Shown here: positions 1 through 8,165 of the stretch, in pieces
Position numbering within the stretch: the stretch's first letter is position 1
Layout of the letters: every line of letters starts with the position of its first letter
DNA from: Streptomyces sp. NRRL S-337
GTDB lineage: Bacteria; Actinomycetota; Actinomycetes; Streptomycetales; Streptomycetaceae
DNA length: 64,000 bases
Assembly (NCBI RefSeq): GCF_000720175.1
Contig: NZ_JOIX01000023.1
Span: forward strand, 38,745-102,744
Direction of reading: 5' to 3'
The notes under the pieces: generated by a model
Told to the model about the DNA's origin: nothing
Database searches by the model: none
What the model saw: only the letters and a program-made list of their open reading frames with translations
Made by a program: the position numbers and the translations under genes

Positions 1-12
1 ACGTTACGCCGG

Positions 13-22
13 GTGACGTCAC
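13..22. promoter_or_regulatory. 10-bp perfect palindrome upstream of the first gene pair
   Basis: GTGACGTCAC is a perfect palindrome about 55 bases before the first start codon. Its position suits an operator or promoter element, but the window edge cuts off the upstream context, so this is only a candidate. Confidence 0.25.
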
Positions 23-76
23 GCTGTGAGGAGTTCGTCACCATACGTACAGGCCGGCACAGGAAGGCGTATCACC

Positions 77-286
77 ATGCCCAGCCACCTCCACGACGAG
101 GTCCACGACTGCACCGAGCTGCTGCGGAGCGCGCTGCGGGACAACGACATCACGTTGCCGTCGCTCGGCGTCGATCTGCCGGGGTTCGCGGGCAGTTACG
201 CGCTGCCGCTCGTGGCGCTCGGCAACTGCAACACCGAGACCGCCCGCCGGCTGGCCGAGGCGCTGCGGAAGGCGGCCGCGCGGTGA
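77..286 (+). CDS. small conserved hypothetical protein (69 aa)
   Basis: ATG at 77 follows an AGGAAGG ribosome site by about nine bases; an in-frame upstream ATG at 26 has no comparable site. The product is short, soluble and mildly acidic in the middle (LRDNDITLPSLGVD), with a C-terminal Ala/Arg-rich helix (TARRLAEALRKAAAR). No recognised domain. Its stop overlaps the next start (GTGA at 283-286), so it is translationally coupled to the ATP-binding protein. It probably works with that protein, but the function is unknown. Confidence 0.75.
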   Translation: MPSHLHDEVHDCTELLRSALRDNDITLPSLGVDLPGFAGSYALPLVALGNCNTETARRLAEALRKAAAR

Positions 287-693
287 GAGCGCCGGGCGAA
301 CCTCCGGGCGGGCCGCTCACCCTGGAACTGCTCGCCGTACCGAAGGAGGTGCCGGAGCTGCGCCGGGCCGTGCGGGCGCATCTGGGCGGGCCGTGTGCGG
401 ACGTGCAGCTGTGCGTGAGCGAAATAGTGGGGAACGTGATCCGGCACCTGGGGGAGGGCACGCCGGTGACGGTGCACATCAGGTCCGCGGCCGGGGGCCG
501 GACCCGGGTGGAGGTGACCGATCCCGGTCCGGGGGCGCTGCCGGTGCTGGTCCGGGCGGCGGAGGACGCGGAGGGCGGGCGCGGGATGGCGCTGCTGGAC
601 GCGGTCGCGGTGCGGTGGGGTGTACGGCAGGGGGCGGGCCGGAAGACCGTGTGGTGTGAGGTCGGCGGGATCGGCGGGGTCACTACCGCCTAG
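283..693 (+). CDS. ATP-binding protein, RsbW/SpoIIAB-like HATPase (anti-sigma regulatory kinase family)
   Basis: About 136 residues from the coupled GTG start. It has the N box of HATPase_c proteins (CVSEIVGNVIRHL, near residues 39-51), a G1-type box with DPGPG after VEVTD (near residues 71-78), and a G2-like GGRGMALLDAVAV stretch. These are the ATP-lid motifs of the short RsbW-like kinases that are very numerous in Streptomyces. Such proteins usually bind or phosphorylate an anti-sigma antagonist. The partner is not visible unless it is the coupled small protein upstream. A longer in-frame reading back to 13 overlaps that gene and is not credible. Confidence 0.85.
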   Translation: MRAPGEPPGGPLTLELLAVPKEVPELRRAVRAHLGGPCADVQLCVSEIVGNVIRHLGEGTPVTVHIRSAAGGRTRVEVTDPGPGALPVLVRAAEDAEGGRGMALLDAVAVRWGVRQGAGRKTVWCEVGGIGGVTTA

Positions 694-747
694 AGCCGGG
701 CCGGGGGCCGGTGAACGGTCCCGGGCAGCGCAAAGGCAGCACTAAGG

Positions 748-782
748 CCCCGTGCCACCTCCCCCACAGAGGTGACACGGGG
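748..782. terminator. bidirectional hairpin terminator
   Basis: CCCCGTGCCACCTC and GAGGTGACACGGGG form a 14-bp stem with one mismatch and a seven-base loop, between the convergent ATP-binding protein gene and the acyl-CoA ligase gene. There is a short T-rich tail on the right. Confidence 0.75.
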
Positions 783-823
783 TTCCAGTTTGACGCGCGA
801 ACGGCCCTGGCTCCAGAGGGGGG

Positions 824-2803
824 TCACGTCCTTTCGTAAAGGGCTTCTATGTCTTTGGCGAAATCTCGCGCCACGGCGGCCCGCCGCAGCTTCAGGGAGG
901 GGGTGAGATGTCCGGTCCGGTCGCTGAATTCCGCGGGGAGGACCGCGAAGCGGCGGATGGACTCGGCGCGGGAGACGAGCGCGTTGGCGTCGTCGACGGC
1001 GCGCTGGAGGTCGGCGAGGAGCCGCGGGTCCCGAACGAGGTCCTCCAGCGGGACGTCCGTCTTCTTGTGCATCTGGCGCCAGTGGGCGAGGCCGTCCGGT
1101 TCGAGGGTGAGCAGGGCGGTGATGTAGGGGCGGTTGTCGCCGATGACCATGCACTGGCCTACGAGGGGGTGGGACCGGAGGCGGTCCTCCAGGGGCGCGG
1201 GGGCGACGTTCTTGCCGCCCGTGGTCACGATCATCTCCTTCTTGCGGCCGGTGATGGTGAGGTAGCCGTCCGCGTCGAGGGCGCCCAGGTCGCCGGTGGG
1301 CAGCCAGCCGTCGGCGTCGGTGGCGGGGCGGGCGGCGCCGAGGGCGGCGTCCCAGTAGCCGGCGAAGACGTGGCCGCCGTGGAGGAGGATCTCGCCGTCG
1401 TCGGCGATCCGGACGGCGGTGCCGGGGAGCGGCCAGCCGACGGTGCCGATGCGGGGGCGCAGGGGCGGGGTGACGGTGGCGGCGGCGGTGGTCTCGGTCA
1501 GGCCGTAGCCCTCGAAGATCTCGATGCCGGCGCCGGAGTAGAAGGCGGCGAGGCGGTGGCCGAGGGGGGAGCCGCCGCAGATCACGTGGCGGACCCTGCC
1601 CCCGAGGGCGGCGCGGATGCGGCGGTAGACGAGGGGGTCGTAGAGCTTGCGGGCGGCCTTGAGGGCGACGCCGGGGCCGGGGCCCGTGCCGCTCCGCTTC
1701 GCTCCGCCTCGGCTCTTTGACCGGCCTTCGGAGGCCGAGCGTTCCTCGGCTTCGACGGCTTCGCCGTAGGCGCGGGCGATGCGGGCGGCGCGGTCGAAGG
1801 AAGCGGCGCGGCCCATCTTCTCGGCGGTGGCGCGGCCGGTGTTGAAGACCTTCTCCAGGACGTAGGGGATGGCGAGGAGGAAGGTCGGGCGGAATCCGGC
1901 GAGGTCGGCGAGGAGGTCGTCGGTCTGGATGCTGGGGGCGTGGCCGAGGCGGACCCGGGCGCGGAGGCAGCCGACGGCGACCATCCGGCCGAAGACGTGG
2001 GAGAGGGGGAGGAAGAGGAGGGTGGCAGCGGGCTCCTGGCTGACGGATCGGAAGACCGGGTGGAGGAGTTCGACGGCGTTGTCGACCTCGGCGAAGAAGT
2101 TGCCGTGGGTGAGGGCGCAGCCCTTGGGGCGGCCGGTGGTGCCGGAGGTGTAGATGAGGGTGGCGAGGGCGTGCGGGCCGGTGGCGGCGCGGCGGGCGTC
2201 GACGGCCTCGTCGGGGAGGTCGCGGCCGGCGGCGGTGAGTTGGGGGACGGCGCCGGTGTTGAACTGCCAGAGGTGGTCGAGGGCGGGCAGCCGGCCGCGG
2301 ATGCCGCTGATCAGGCGGGTTTCGTCGACGTCCTCGACGACGCAGGCGCGGGCGCCGGAGTCGTTCAGGATCCATTCCGCCTGGTGGGCGGAGGAGGTCG
2401 GGTAGAGGGGGACGGTGACCAGGCCGGCGGCCCAGGCGGCGAAGTCGAGGAGGGTCCACTCGTAGGTGGTGCGGGCCATGATGGCGAGCCGGTCGCCGGG
2501 GTTCAGGCCGTGGGCGATCAGGCCCTTGGCGACGGCGCGGACCTCGGCGGCGAATTCGGCGGCGGCGATGTCGCGCCAGGCGCCGCTGGGCTGTTTGCGG
2601 GCCAGGACGACGTCGGCGGGGGCCTCGGCGGCGTTGGCGAAGGGGAGGTCGCCGAGGGAACCGTGGGTCACGGGCGGGACGAGCGGGGGGACGAAGACCT
2701 CGCGGACGGTGCCGTCGGGCAGGGTCGCCTTGCGGGGCTCGACGAGGGCGGGGGCGGGGGTGTGGGCGTGGGTGGGGACAGGGGCACTTCCCTGGTGGGA
2801 CAC
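824..2803 (-). CDS. long-chain fatty acid-CoA ligase (AMP-binding, FadD15-like)
   Basis: A 659-residue ANL-superfamily enzyme that activates fatty acids with ATP and CoA. Motif A is YTSGTTGRPKG near residue 218. The later motifs GYGLTETTA, TGDLG and the hinge/GRKKEMIVTTGGKNV block are intact, so it looks active. GTG at 2803 is preceded by GAGGAG at good spacing. The gene is read toward 824 and lies downstream of a TetR gene on the same strand. A 23-nt motif at 2964-2986 is repeated before that TetR gene, suggesting shared control. Residues about 351-378 are an extra Ser/Arg/Gly-rich stretch, which looks like an inserted loop. Confidence 0.93.
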   Translation of the reverse strand: MSHQGSAPVPTHAHTPAPALVEPRKATLPDGTVREVFVPPLVPPVTHGSLGDLPFANAAEAPADVVLARKQPSGAWRDIAAAEFAAEVRAVAKGLIAHGLNPGDRLAIMARTTYEWTLLDFAAWAAGLVTVPLYPTSSAHQAEWILNDSGARACVVEDVDETRLISGIRGRLPALDHLWQFNTGAVPQLTAAGRDLPDEAVDARRAATGPHALATLIYTSGTTGRPKGCALTHGNFFAEVDNAVELLHPVFRSVSQEPAATLLFLPLSHVFGRMVAVGCLRARVRLGHAPSIQTDDLLADLAGFRPTFLLAIPYVLEKVFNTGRATAEKMGRAASFDRAARIARAYGEAVEAEERSASEGRSKSRGGAKRSGTGPGPGVALKAARKLYDPLVYRRIRAALGGRVRHVICGGSPLGHRLAAFYSGAGIEIFEGYGLTETTAAATVTPPLRPRIGTVGWPLPGTAVRIADDGEILLHGGHVFAGYWDAALGAARPATDADGWLPTGDLGALDADGYLTITGRKKEMIVTTGGKNVAPAPLEDRLRSHPLVGQCMVIGDNRPYITALLTLEPDGLAHWRQMHKKTDVPLEDLVRDPRLLADLQRAVDDANALVSRAESIRRFAVLPAEFSDRTGHLTPSLKLRRAAVARDFAKDIEALYERT

Positions 2804-2963
2804 GAGCGGCTCCTCGTTTCTCCGGTGGAGTGCTGTTTCTCCTGTGGAGTGCTGCAGCGTGGTCGGGACCGCGCCGGCCGCCTGGTCTCGCGCCCGCGTG
2901 GTCCAACTGCCGTGTGTCAGCGCGGAGTTGGGCCCCGTATTCCATCCCCTGACCCGGCAGTAA

Positions 2964-2986
2964 CCTTACTGCGAAGTAAATTTACG
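2964..2986. promoter_or_regulatory. candidate TetR operator upstream of the acyl-CoA ligase
   Basis: A 23-nt sequence containing CGAAGTAAATTTACG matches 19 of 23 positions with the element at 3901-3923. It contains the palindrome GTAAATTTAC and the arms TTACT/AGTAA. It is 160 bases upstream of the ligase start. Confidence 0.6.
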
Positions 2987-3123
2987 CGAGGAGTTCGGGC
3001 CGGCCAATGCTCGTACAGCGGGATCTTTGGTCGCCACGCGGCGGGACCAACAGCCGCGGGAGCAGGAGGGGTAGGGGTGCGGGCGGGGGGAGGAGTAGGG
3101 GTACGGGTAGGGCCGGGGAACGC

Positions 3124-3876
3124 TCACCCGTAGGCGCCGGGTGGGTCGGCCGGATCGGAGGGGTCGGCAAGGTCGCCGGAGGGGTCGGCCAGGTCGGCCG
3201 GGTCGGCTGGCCCGTTCGGCGCCCAGCGCTCACCGGCCATCATCCGGCCCAGGCCGGCCCAGGCGAAGTTCATCATCGTGGCCGCGGCGTCCTTCGCCGT
3301 CGGATGCACGCATTCCCCCGAAGGCCCTTCGTCGGTACGGACGTTGGCCCATTCCGCGAGCGACTCGGCCGCGCCGACCAGGGCATGCGCGAGCCCGGCC
3401 ACCTCGCGTTCGGCCAGTTCACCGGCGCAGCCCGCCTCCTTCGCGGCGACGCCGATCAGGTCCGTGACGAAGGCGACGATCTCCGCGCGCATGGCGGCCA
3501 CCTCGCGCGCGAACGGCTCGCCGTGCGTGCGGGCCTGCTGGTGGAGCACGGCCCAGCCGTCCGGGTGCGCGGCGGTGTGCGCGAAGAAGCCGCGCAGACC
3601 GCTGCACAGCTGGCGGTCGGCTGCCGCCCGGGGTTCCACGGCCGCGGTCACGGCCGTCACCAGCGCCGCCGCCTCGCGCCGGATGACCGCGCTGAACAGC
3701 TCTTCCTTCGAGTTCAGATAGAGGTAGACCAGCGGTTTCGAGACCCCGGCCACCTCAGCGATCTCGTCCATCGACGCCGCTCGGTAGCCGCGCCGGGCGA
3801 AGGTCCGCACCGCGGCATCGAGCATCTGCTGCTCCCGGACGGCCCTCGGCACCCGCTTGCTCTTCACAGCTCCCAC
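3124..3876 (-). CDS. TetR/AcrR family transcriptional regulator
   Basis: A 250-residue regulator. The N-terminal HTH is clear: LDAAVRTFARRGYRAASMDE, then VSKPLVYLYLNSKEEL, residues about 19-62. The C-terminal ligand domain is typical in length, then ends in an unusual tail of Asp-Pro-Ala/Leu-Ala repeats (PADPADLADPSGDLADPS, from about residue 223). That tail comes from repeated GGTCGG-type DNA. Orientation and the shared operator motif suggest it represses itself and the downstream acyl-CoA ligase, with an acyl-CoA as plausible ligand (inference). Confidence 0.9.
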   Translation of the reverse strand: MGAVKSKRVPRAVREQQMLDAAVRTFARRGYRAASMDEIAEVAGVSKPLVYLYLNSKEELFSAVIRREAAALVTAVTAAVEPRAAADRQLCSGLRGFFAHTAAHPDGWAVLHQQARTHGEPFAREVAAMRAEIVAFVTDLIGVAAKEAGCAGELAEREVAGLAHALVGAAESLAEWANVRTDEGPSGECVHPTAKDAAATMMNFAWAGLGRMMAGERWAPNGPADPADLADPSGDLADPSDPADPPGAYG

Positions 3877-3900
3877 CCTGAATATCCCTCCACCCCGCCC

Positions 3901-3923
3901 CTTTACCGCAAAGTAAGTTTACG
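3901..3923. promoter_or_regulatory. candidate TetR autoregulatory operator
   Basis: The second copy of the 23-nt motif (core CAAAGTAAGTTTACG), 25 bases before the TetR start on the minus strand, a usual place for autorepression. It is at the left of the roughly 350-base gap 3877-4227. The rest of that gap holds imperfect repeats around CACGGGAGTTGAC and the palindrome at 4150. Confidence 0.6.
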
Positions 3924-4149
3924 ATCTTCGCCTTCCGGGGCCGGTTTTCCGACGGCTTCCCGCCATCCAATGGGCAGCACCGACAGCATGTTTTCCTCCT
4001 CGTTTTCTTGGCGGCTGCACGGGAGTTGACGGGCAGTCGCACGGGAGCTGACAGCCGGACACGGTTGCCGGCCGCCGAATGCCAAATGCCGACTACCAAC
4101 TACCGACTGCCGGCCGGCCGGCCGGTGAGTTGACAGCCACAGGCGGGTG

Positions 4150-4168
4150 ACGAGACGATACGTCTCGT
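4150..4168. promoter_or_regulatory. perfect 19-bp operator palindrome before the hydrolase
   Basis: ACGAGACG-ATA-CGTCTCGT has perfect 8-bp arms and a 3-base spacer, the form of many TetR-family operators. It lies 60 bases before the preferred hydrolase start, where a promoter would be. Its sequence is unlike the two copies of the neighbouring TetR motif, so another regulator probably binds it. Confidence 0.65.
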
Positions 4169-4227
4169 TCCATTGGCCGGGTTCGAAGGGCTACCCCTTC
4201 ACCCCGCTCTTCCTGGAGGACATCACC

Positions 4228-5109
4228 GTGCAGCAGTTCCTCGACGTCGCCCCCGGCATCCGCCTGTGGACCGAACAGCGCGGCGCCGCCGACGCGCCCC
4301 CGCTGCTGCTCGTCATGGGGGCCCAGGCGACCGGCGTCGGCTGGCCGGACGGGCTGGTCGACGCGCTGGCCGCACACCACCGGGTGATCCGCTACGACCA
4401 CCGGGACACCGGTCGCTCCAGCTGGTGCTTTGACGACCATCCGTACCGGATCGCCGATCTCGCGGACGACGTGATCGCCGTCCTGGACGGGCTGGGCATC
4501 GAGCGTGCGCATCTCGTCGGCATGTCATTGGGCGGCATGCTGGCCCAGATGGCGCTCGCCGACCACCCCGACCGATGGATCGGCGCCACTCTCATCGGCA
4601 CCATGGCCCTCAGCACCACCCCCTACACCGCACCGGACGGCTCCCTCGTCCCGGTCGGTGAACTCCCCGGCATCAGGCCCGAGGTCCTGGAGTTGTGGGC
4701 CCGCCCGGTCGAGGACCACGGCCCGGAGGCGGAGGTGGCGCGGCGGCTCGAACACTGGCGGGTACTCGCCGGTGGTCAACTGCCGTTCGACGCCGACCAC
4801 TACGCGGCTCTGGAGCGGCGGGTCATCGCGCACACCGGGCACCACCGGGTGGGCACCGCGCACGGCCGGGCGGACGACAGCGGGATGCTGCGTACGGAGG
4901 AGCTGGCGAGGAACGAGGTGCCCACGCTGGTGATCGCGGCGCCCGCCGAGCCGGTGTTCCCGCCGCCGCATCCGCAGCACCTCGCGCAGTGCATCGGCGG
5001 TGCGTACGTCGTCGAGATCCCGGGGATGGGGCATGCGCTGCCGCCGGCCGTACAGGGTCCGCTGGCGGAGGCGATCCTGGCGCACACGGGGGCGGTGACG
5101 GCGGCCTGA
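4228..5109 (+). CDS. alpha/beta hydrolase
   Basis: 293 residues. GTG at 4228 is chosen because GGAGGA sits seven bases upstream; the longer in-frame ATG at 4147 lies inside the operator palindrome. The nucleophile elbow GMSLGG follows LGIERAHLV, the oxyanion strand is LLLVMGAQATG, and a C-terminal GMGHALPPA supplies the catalytic His. This fits the hydrolase family that acts on esters, lactones or small amides; the substrate cannot be told. It is convergent with the PPOX-type gene. Operator placement suggests inducible expression. Confidence 0.88.
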   Translation: MQQFLDVAPGIRLWTEQRGAADAPPLLLVMGAQATGVGWPDGLVDALAAHHRVIRYDHRDTGRSSWCFDDHPYRIADLADDVIAVLDGLGIERAHLVGMSLGGMLAQMALADHPDRWIGATLIGTMALSTTPYTAPDGSLVPVGELPGIRPEVLELWARPVEDHGPEAEVARRLEHWRVLAGGQLPFDADHYAALERRVIAHTGHHRVGTAHGRADDSGMLRTEELARNEVPTLVIAAPAEPVFPPPHPQHLAQCIGGAYVVEIPGMGHALPPAVQGPLAEAILAHTGAVTAA

Positions 5110-5164
5110 CGGGGGCCCGCTCGCCACTCCCCCGCGGCAGATCCCCCGTCCCTAGGAGCCGTCC

Positions 5165-5623
5165 CTAGGAACCCTCGGTGACGTCCAGTGCCGTGCCGTA
5201 GAGGCGGGTCACCTTGAGGCGGAGGACGACGCGCCGTTCGGTGACGGCCTCCGCCAGGAAGGCGTCCTCGTCCAGCGGGGCTCCGCCCGCGGCCGCCATG
5301 GCGAGCAGTTCGCGGCCGACCGCGTCGCCGGGGACGGTGGTGGGGGACGAGACCTCGACCTCGCCCTCGGCGACCGCGTAGGCCCACACATCGCGGCTGA
5401 CGTGCAGGGCGGCGTGCGGGTCGGCGCGCAGGTGGCGGGGCTTGAGGCGGTCCTGCGTGCTGGAGATCCGCACGATCCGCTCCGCCGGGTCCCAGCGGTA
5501 CAGGACCGTGGCGAGGTGTGGGTGGCCGGTCTTGCGGACGCTGGCGAGCACGCCGAACTGCTGCTCCTGAAGGATGCCGTCGAGTTCGGTCTCGGTGAGG
5601 ACGCGCGGGGCGGGGCCGGGCAT
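5165..5623 (-). CDS. PPOX-class F420/flavin-dependent protein
   Basis: 152 residues of the split-barrel pyridoxamine 5'-phosphate oxidase-like fold. The pattern is LASVRKTGHPHLATVLYRW early, then RIVRISSTQDRLKPRHLRADP, then HAALHVS, as in the small actinobacterial F420-dependent members. These reduce or bind deazaflavin cofactors; the substrate is unknown. It follows the DHA2 exporter gene on the same strand with a 143-base gap, so co-transcription is possible. Confidence 0.8.
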   Translation of the reverse strand: MPGPAPRVLTETELDGILQEQQFGVLASVRKTGHPHLATVLYRWDPAERIVRISSTQDRLKPRHLRADPHAALHVSRDVWAYAVAEGEVEVSSPTTVPGDAVGRELLAMAAAGGAPLDEDAFLAEAVTERRVVLRLKVTRLYGTALDVTEGS

Positions 5624-5660
5624 GAGGGGCTCTCTTTCGGTGGGTGGGTCCGGGTACGGG

Positions 5661-5702
5661 GGGCGGGTGGAAGTCGTTCGGGGGCGGGTGGAGGTCGTTC
5701 GG
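5661..5702. repeat. 21-bp direct repeat, two copies
   Basis: Two adjacent 21-mers beginning GGGCGGGTGGA and differing at one base, in the G-rich gap between the exporter stop and the PPOX start. Confidence 0.6.
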
Positions 5703-5766
5703 GTGTGGGGGGCGGTAGTTCAGGGGCGTCTGGTGTGTGTGGGGCGGGCGGGGGGCGGGGGTCGGG

Positions 5767-7275
5767 TCAGGCGGACGGAACCGCGGTCGGCGCGGTGTGC
5801 TGCGCGGGCCCCCGCCCTTCTGCCGGCCCCTCCACCACGGTCAGCACGGCCACCTCCGCCACCCGGGGCCGCCGTAGCAGCACCGTGGCGGCCAGCAGTG
5901 CCAGGGCGAGCAGTCCCGCGCCGGCGGCGAAGGCCACGTGGTAGCCGGCGGTGAGGGCTTCGGGGCGCGGGCTGCCCTGCCCCGTGAGGGTGTCGGTGCG
6001 GCCGGCCGCCAGCGTGGACAGCACCGCGACGCCGAGCGCCGAGCCGAGCTGCTGGGTGGTGTTGAACAGGCCCGAGGCCAGTCCGGCGTCCTGGCTGTCG
6101 ACGCCGGACATGCCGAGTGCGGTGAGCGCGGGCAGGGCCAGGCCGAAGCCGGCCACCAGCAGCATCACGGGCAGCAGATCGGTGACGTAGGCGGCGTGCA
6201 CGGGCAGCCGGGTGAGCAGGGCGAGGGCAGCGATCAGCGGGACGAGGGCGGTCCGCAGTACGGCGCGCTCCCCATAGCGGGCGATCAGCCGGGCGGAGAC
6301 GACCAGCGAGGTGGCGCCGATGGCCAGGGCGGCGGGGAGCATCGCCAGTCCGGTACGGGCGGCGTCGTAGCGGAGTACGCCCTGCAGGTAGAGCGCCACC
6401 AGCACCTGGAAGGCGAACAGGGCGGCAATCATGAGGATTTGGACGAGGTTGGCGGTGACCACGGCGCGCGAGCGCAGCATGCGCAGCGGCAGCAGCGGGG
6501 TGCGGGCCCGGGCCTGGCGCAGGTGGAAGGCGACGACCAGCGCCGTACCGACGGATGCCGGAACCAGCGCGCGCGGTGAAGTCCAGCCGTACGTCGCGGT
6601 GTTGACGATGCCGTAGAGCGTCGCCATGAGACCTGCGGTGATCAGGAGCGCGCCCCAGGCGTCGGCCCCGGCCCGCAGGCCGAGCCCCCGGCCGGCGGGC
6701 AGTGCGGGTCGGGCCAGGGCGAGGACGGCGGCCCCGATGGGCAGGTTGATCAGGAAGATCCCGTGCCAGTCCAGTGCGTCGGTCAGCAGGCCGCCGAGCA
6801 CCTGGCCGATCGAGGCGCCGGCGGCACCGGTGAAGCTGAACACCGCCAGGGCGCGGGCCCGTTCGCGTCCCTCGGGGTAGAGGGCGGCGAGGATGCCGAG
6901 ACCCACGGCCGCCGTCATGGCGCTGCCGACGCCCTGCAGGAAACGGGCGGCCAGCAGCACCGCGGGCCCGGAGGCGAGACCCGCCAGGAGCGAGGAGGCG
7001 GTGAAGACGGCGGTGCCGGCGACGAACATCCGCTTGCGCCCGAGGAGGTCGCCGAGCCGCCCGGCGAGGAGCAGCAGGCTGCCGAAGGCGACGAGATAGG
7101 CGTTGACGACCCAGCTCAGGCCCTCGGGGCTGAACCCGAGGTCGTGCTGGATGGCCGGCATGGCCACGGTGACGATGGAGCCGTCCAGCACGATCATCAG
7201 CGTGCTGGCGGCGATGACGACGAGGGCGAGGCCGCGGCGCGGTGAACGCGGGGGCACGGAACGGGACTTGGGCAC
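5767..7275 (-). CDS. MFS drug exporter, DHA2 family (14 TM)
   Basis: About 502 residues from GTG at 7275, which has AGGAGGG at ideal spacing. The frame stays open upstream into the MarR gene, but that extension is antisense and not real. The start of TM1 carries the family motif LVVIAASTLMIVLDGSIVTVAMPAIQ, followed by LSWVVNAYLVAFGSL and GRLGDLLGRKRMF (loop 2-3 motif A). Length and hydrophobic pattern fit 14 segments. It is divergent from a MarR gene, the usual arrangement for a drug-inducible proton antiporter. Confidence 0.92.
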   Translation of the reverse strand: MPKSRSVPPRSPRRGLALVVIAASTLMIVLDGSIVTVAMPAIQHDLGFSPEGLSWVVNAYLVAFGSLLLLAGRLGDLLGRKRMFVAGTAVFTASSLLAGLASGPAVLLAARFLQGVGSAMTAAVGLGILAALYPEGRERARALAVFSFTGAAGASIGQVLGGLLTDALDWHGIFLINLPIGAAVLALARPALPAGRGLGLRAGADAWGALLITAGLMATLYGIVNTATYGWTSPRALVPASVGTALVVAFHLRQARARTPLLPLRMLRSRAVVTANLVQILMIAALFAFQVLVALYLQGVLRYDAARTGLAMLPAALAIGATSLVVSARLIARYGERAVLRTALVPLIAALALLTRLPVHAAYVTDLLPVMLLVAGFGLALPALTALGMSGVDSQDAGLASGLFNTTQQLGSALGVAVLSTLAAGRTDTLTGQGSPRPEALTAGYHVAFAAGAGLLALALLAATVLLRRPRVAEVAVLTVVEGPAEGRGPAQHTAPTAVPSA

Positions 7276-7368
7276 GGTGGCCCTCCTGTCGCAGTACGTA
7301 CGGGAGGCGCGCCGGACGGCGTGAGCAGATGGATGCCGGCCGGCGACGAGATAGAGGGACCGTAACAG

Positions 7369-7388
7369 ATAGTTCCGTTGCAGACTAT
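7369..7388. promoter_or_regulatory. candidate MarR operator in the divergent promoter region
   Basis: ATAGT and ACTAT arms ten bases apart (ATAGTTCCGTTGCAGACTAT), 35 bases before the MarR start and 94 before the exporter start. Imperfect dyads of this size in this position are typical MarR sites. Confidence 0.5.
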
Positions 7389-7422
7389 ATTTTTCGGATC
7401 GATCGTGGCTTACGCTGGAGCC

Positions 7423-7917
7423 ATGACCGCCATGTCGCCGCCCCCGACCCGCACCCAGCCGGACCTCTCCTACCTGCTGGACCACACCGGACATGTGCTG
7501 CGCACCCAGATGGCGGCGGCGCTCGCCGAGATCGGGCTCACCGCGCGCATGCACTGCGTCCTGGTGCACGCGCTGGAGGAGGAACGCACCCAGATCCAGC
7601 TCGCCGAGATCGGCGACATGGACAAGACCACGATGGTGGTCACCGTCGACGCCCTGGAGAAGGCCGGACTCGCCGAGCGCCGCCCCTCCAGCACCGACCG
7701 GCGGGCCCGGATCATCGCCGTCACGGAAGAGGGCGCACGCACCGCCGAGCGCAGCCAGCAGATCGTGGACGCGGTGCACGAACGGGCTCTCGCGTCACTA
7801 CCGGACGCGGACCGGCAGACGTTCCTCCGCCTGCTGACCCACCTCGCCACCGGCCCCCTCGGCACCCCCGCCCCCGGCCCGGGCCCCACGGCCCGCCGGG
7901 TCCGCCAGCGCAGCTAG
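7423..7917 (+). CDS. MarR family transcriptional regulator
   Basis: 164 residues from ATG at 7423 (an upstream ATG at 7378 lies inside the operator). The winged HTH is evident: LAEIGDMDKTTMVVTVDALE as the recognition region, then KAGLAERRPSSTDRRARIIA with the DxRxR wing. It likely represses the divergent DHA2 exporter and itself and is released by a phenolic or drug ligand (family knowledge; ligand unknown). The C-terminus is Pro/Gly-rich. Confidence 0.9.
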   Translation: MTAMSPPPTRTQPDLSYLLDHTGHVLRTQMAAALAEIGLTARMHCVLVHALEEERTQIQLAEIGDMDKTTMVVTVDALEKAGLAERRPSSTDRRARIIAVTEEGARTAERSQQIVDAVHERALASLPDADRQTFLRLLTHLATGPLGTPAPGPGPTARRVRQRS

Positions 7918-8041
7918 GCGTCTTCCGGCTCCCTCCTGCGACGGCACGGGCTCCCCCGTTCGGCCCGGCAGCGATGGTGGGATCCCTGCGGGGCGTCCAG
8001 AGTGGGCCGGAGGGACCACCCGTGGGCGGCGTGGGGCCTTG

Positions 8042-8149
8042 GCAGTCCTGGTGGCCAGGTGGCCCTGGTGGCCGGTGATGGCTCTGTGGCCCTGGTGACC
8101 AGTGGTTGCCCTGGGGCCCGGGTGGCCGGTGGTGACCCTGGTGATCCTG
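8042..8149. repeat. degenerate 9-bp tandem repeat, about 11-12 units
   Basis: Successive 9-mers such as TGGCCCTGG, TGGCCGGTG and GTGACCCTG fill the gap between the MarR stop and the next gene. Because nine is a multiple of three, frames through it read as periodic peptides, but none has a convincing start. Confidence 0.75.
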
Positions 8150-8165
8150 CGTCAGGAGGATGGCC

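Noticed and set aside
690..2945. 751-residue antisense/alternate-frame ORF over the acyl-CoA ligase
   Set aside because: Arg/Pro-rich out-of-frame translation of a high-GC gene; the ligase frame has all family motifs.
5767..7779. 670-residue version of the exporter
   Set aside because: The N-terminal extension runs over the divergent MarR gene; GTG 7275 has an ideal ribosome site.
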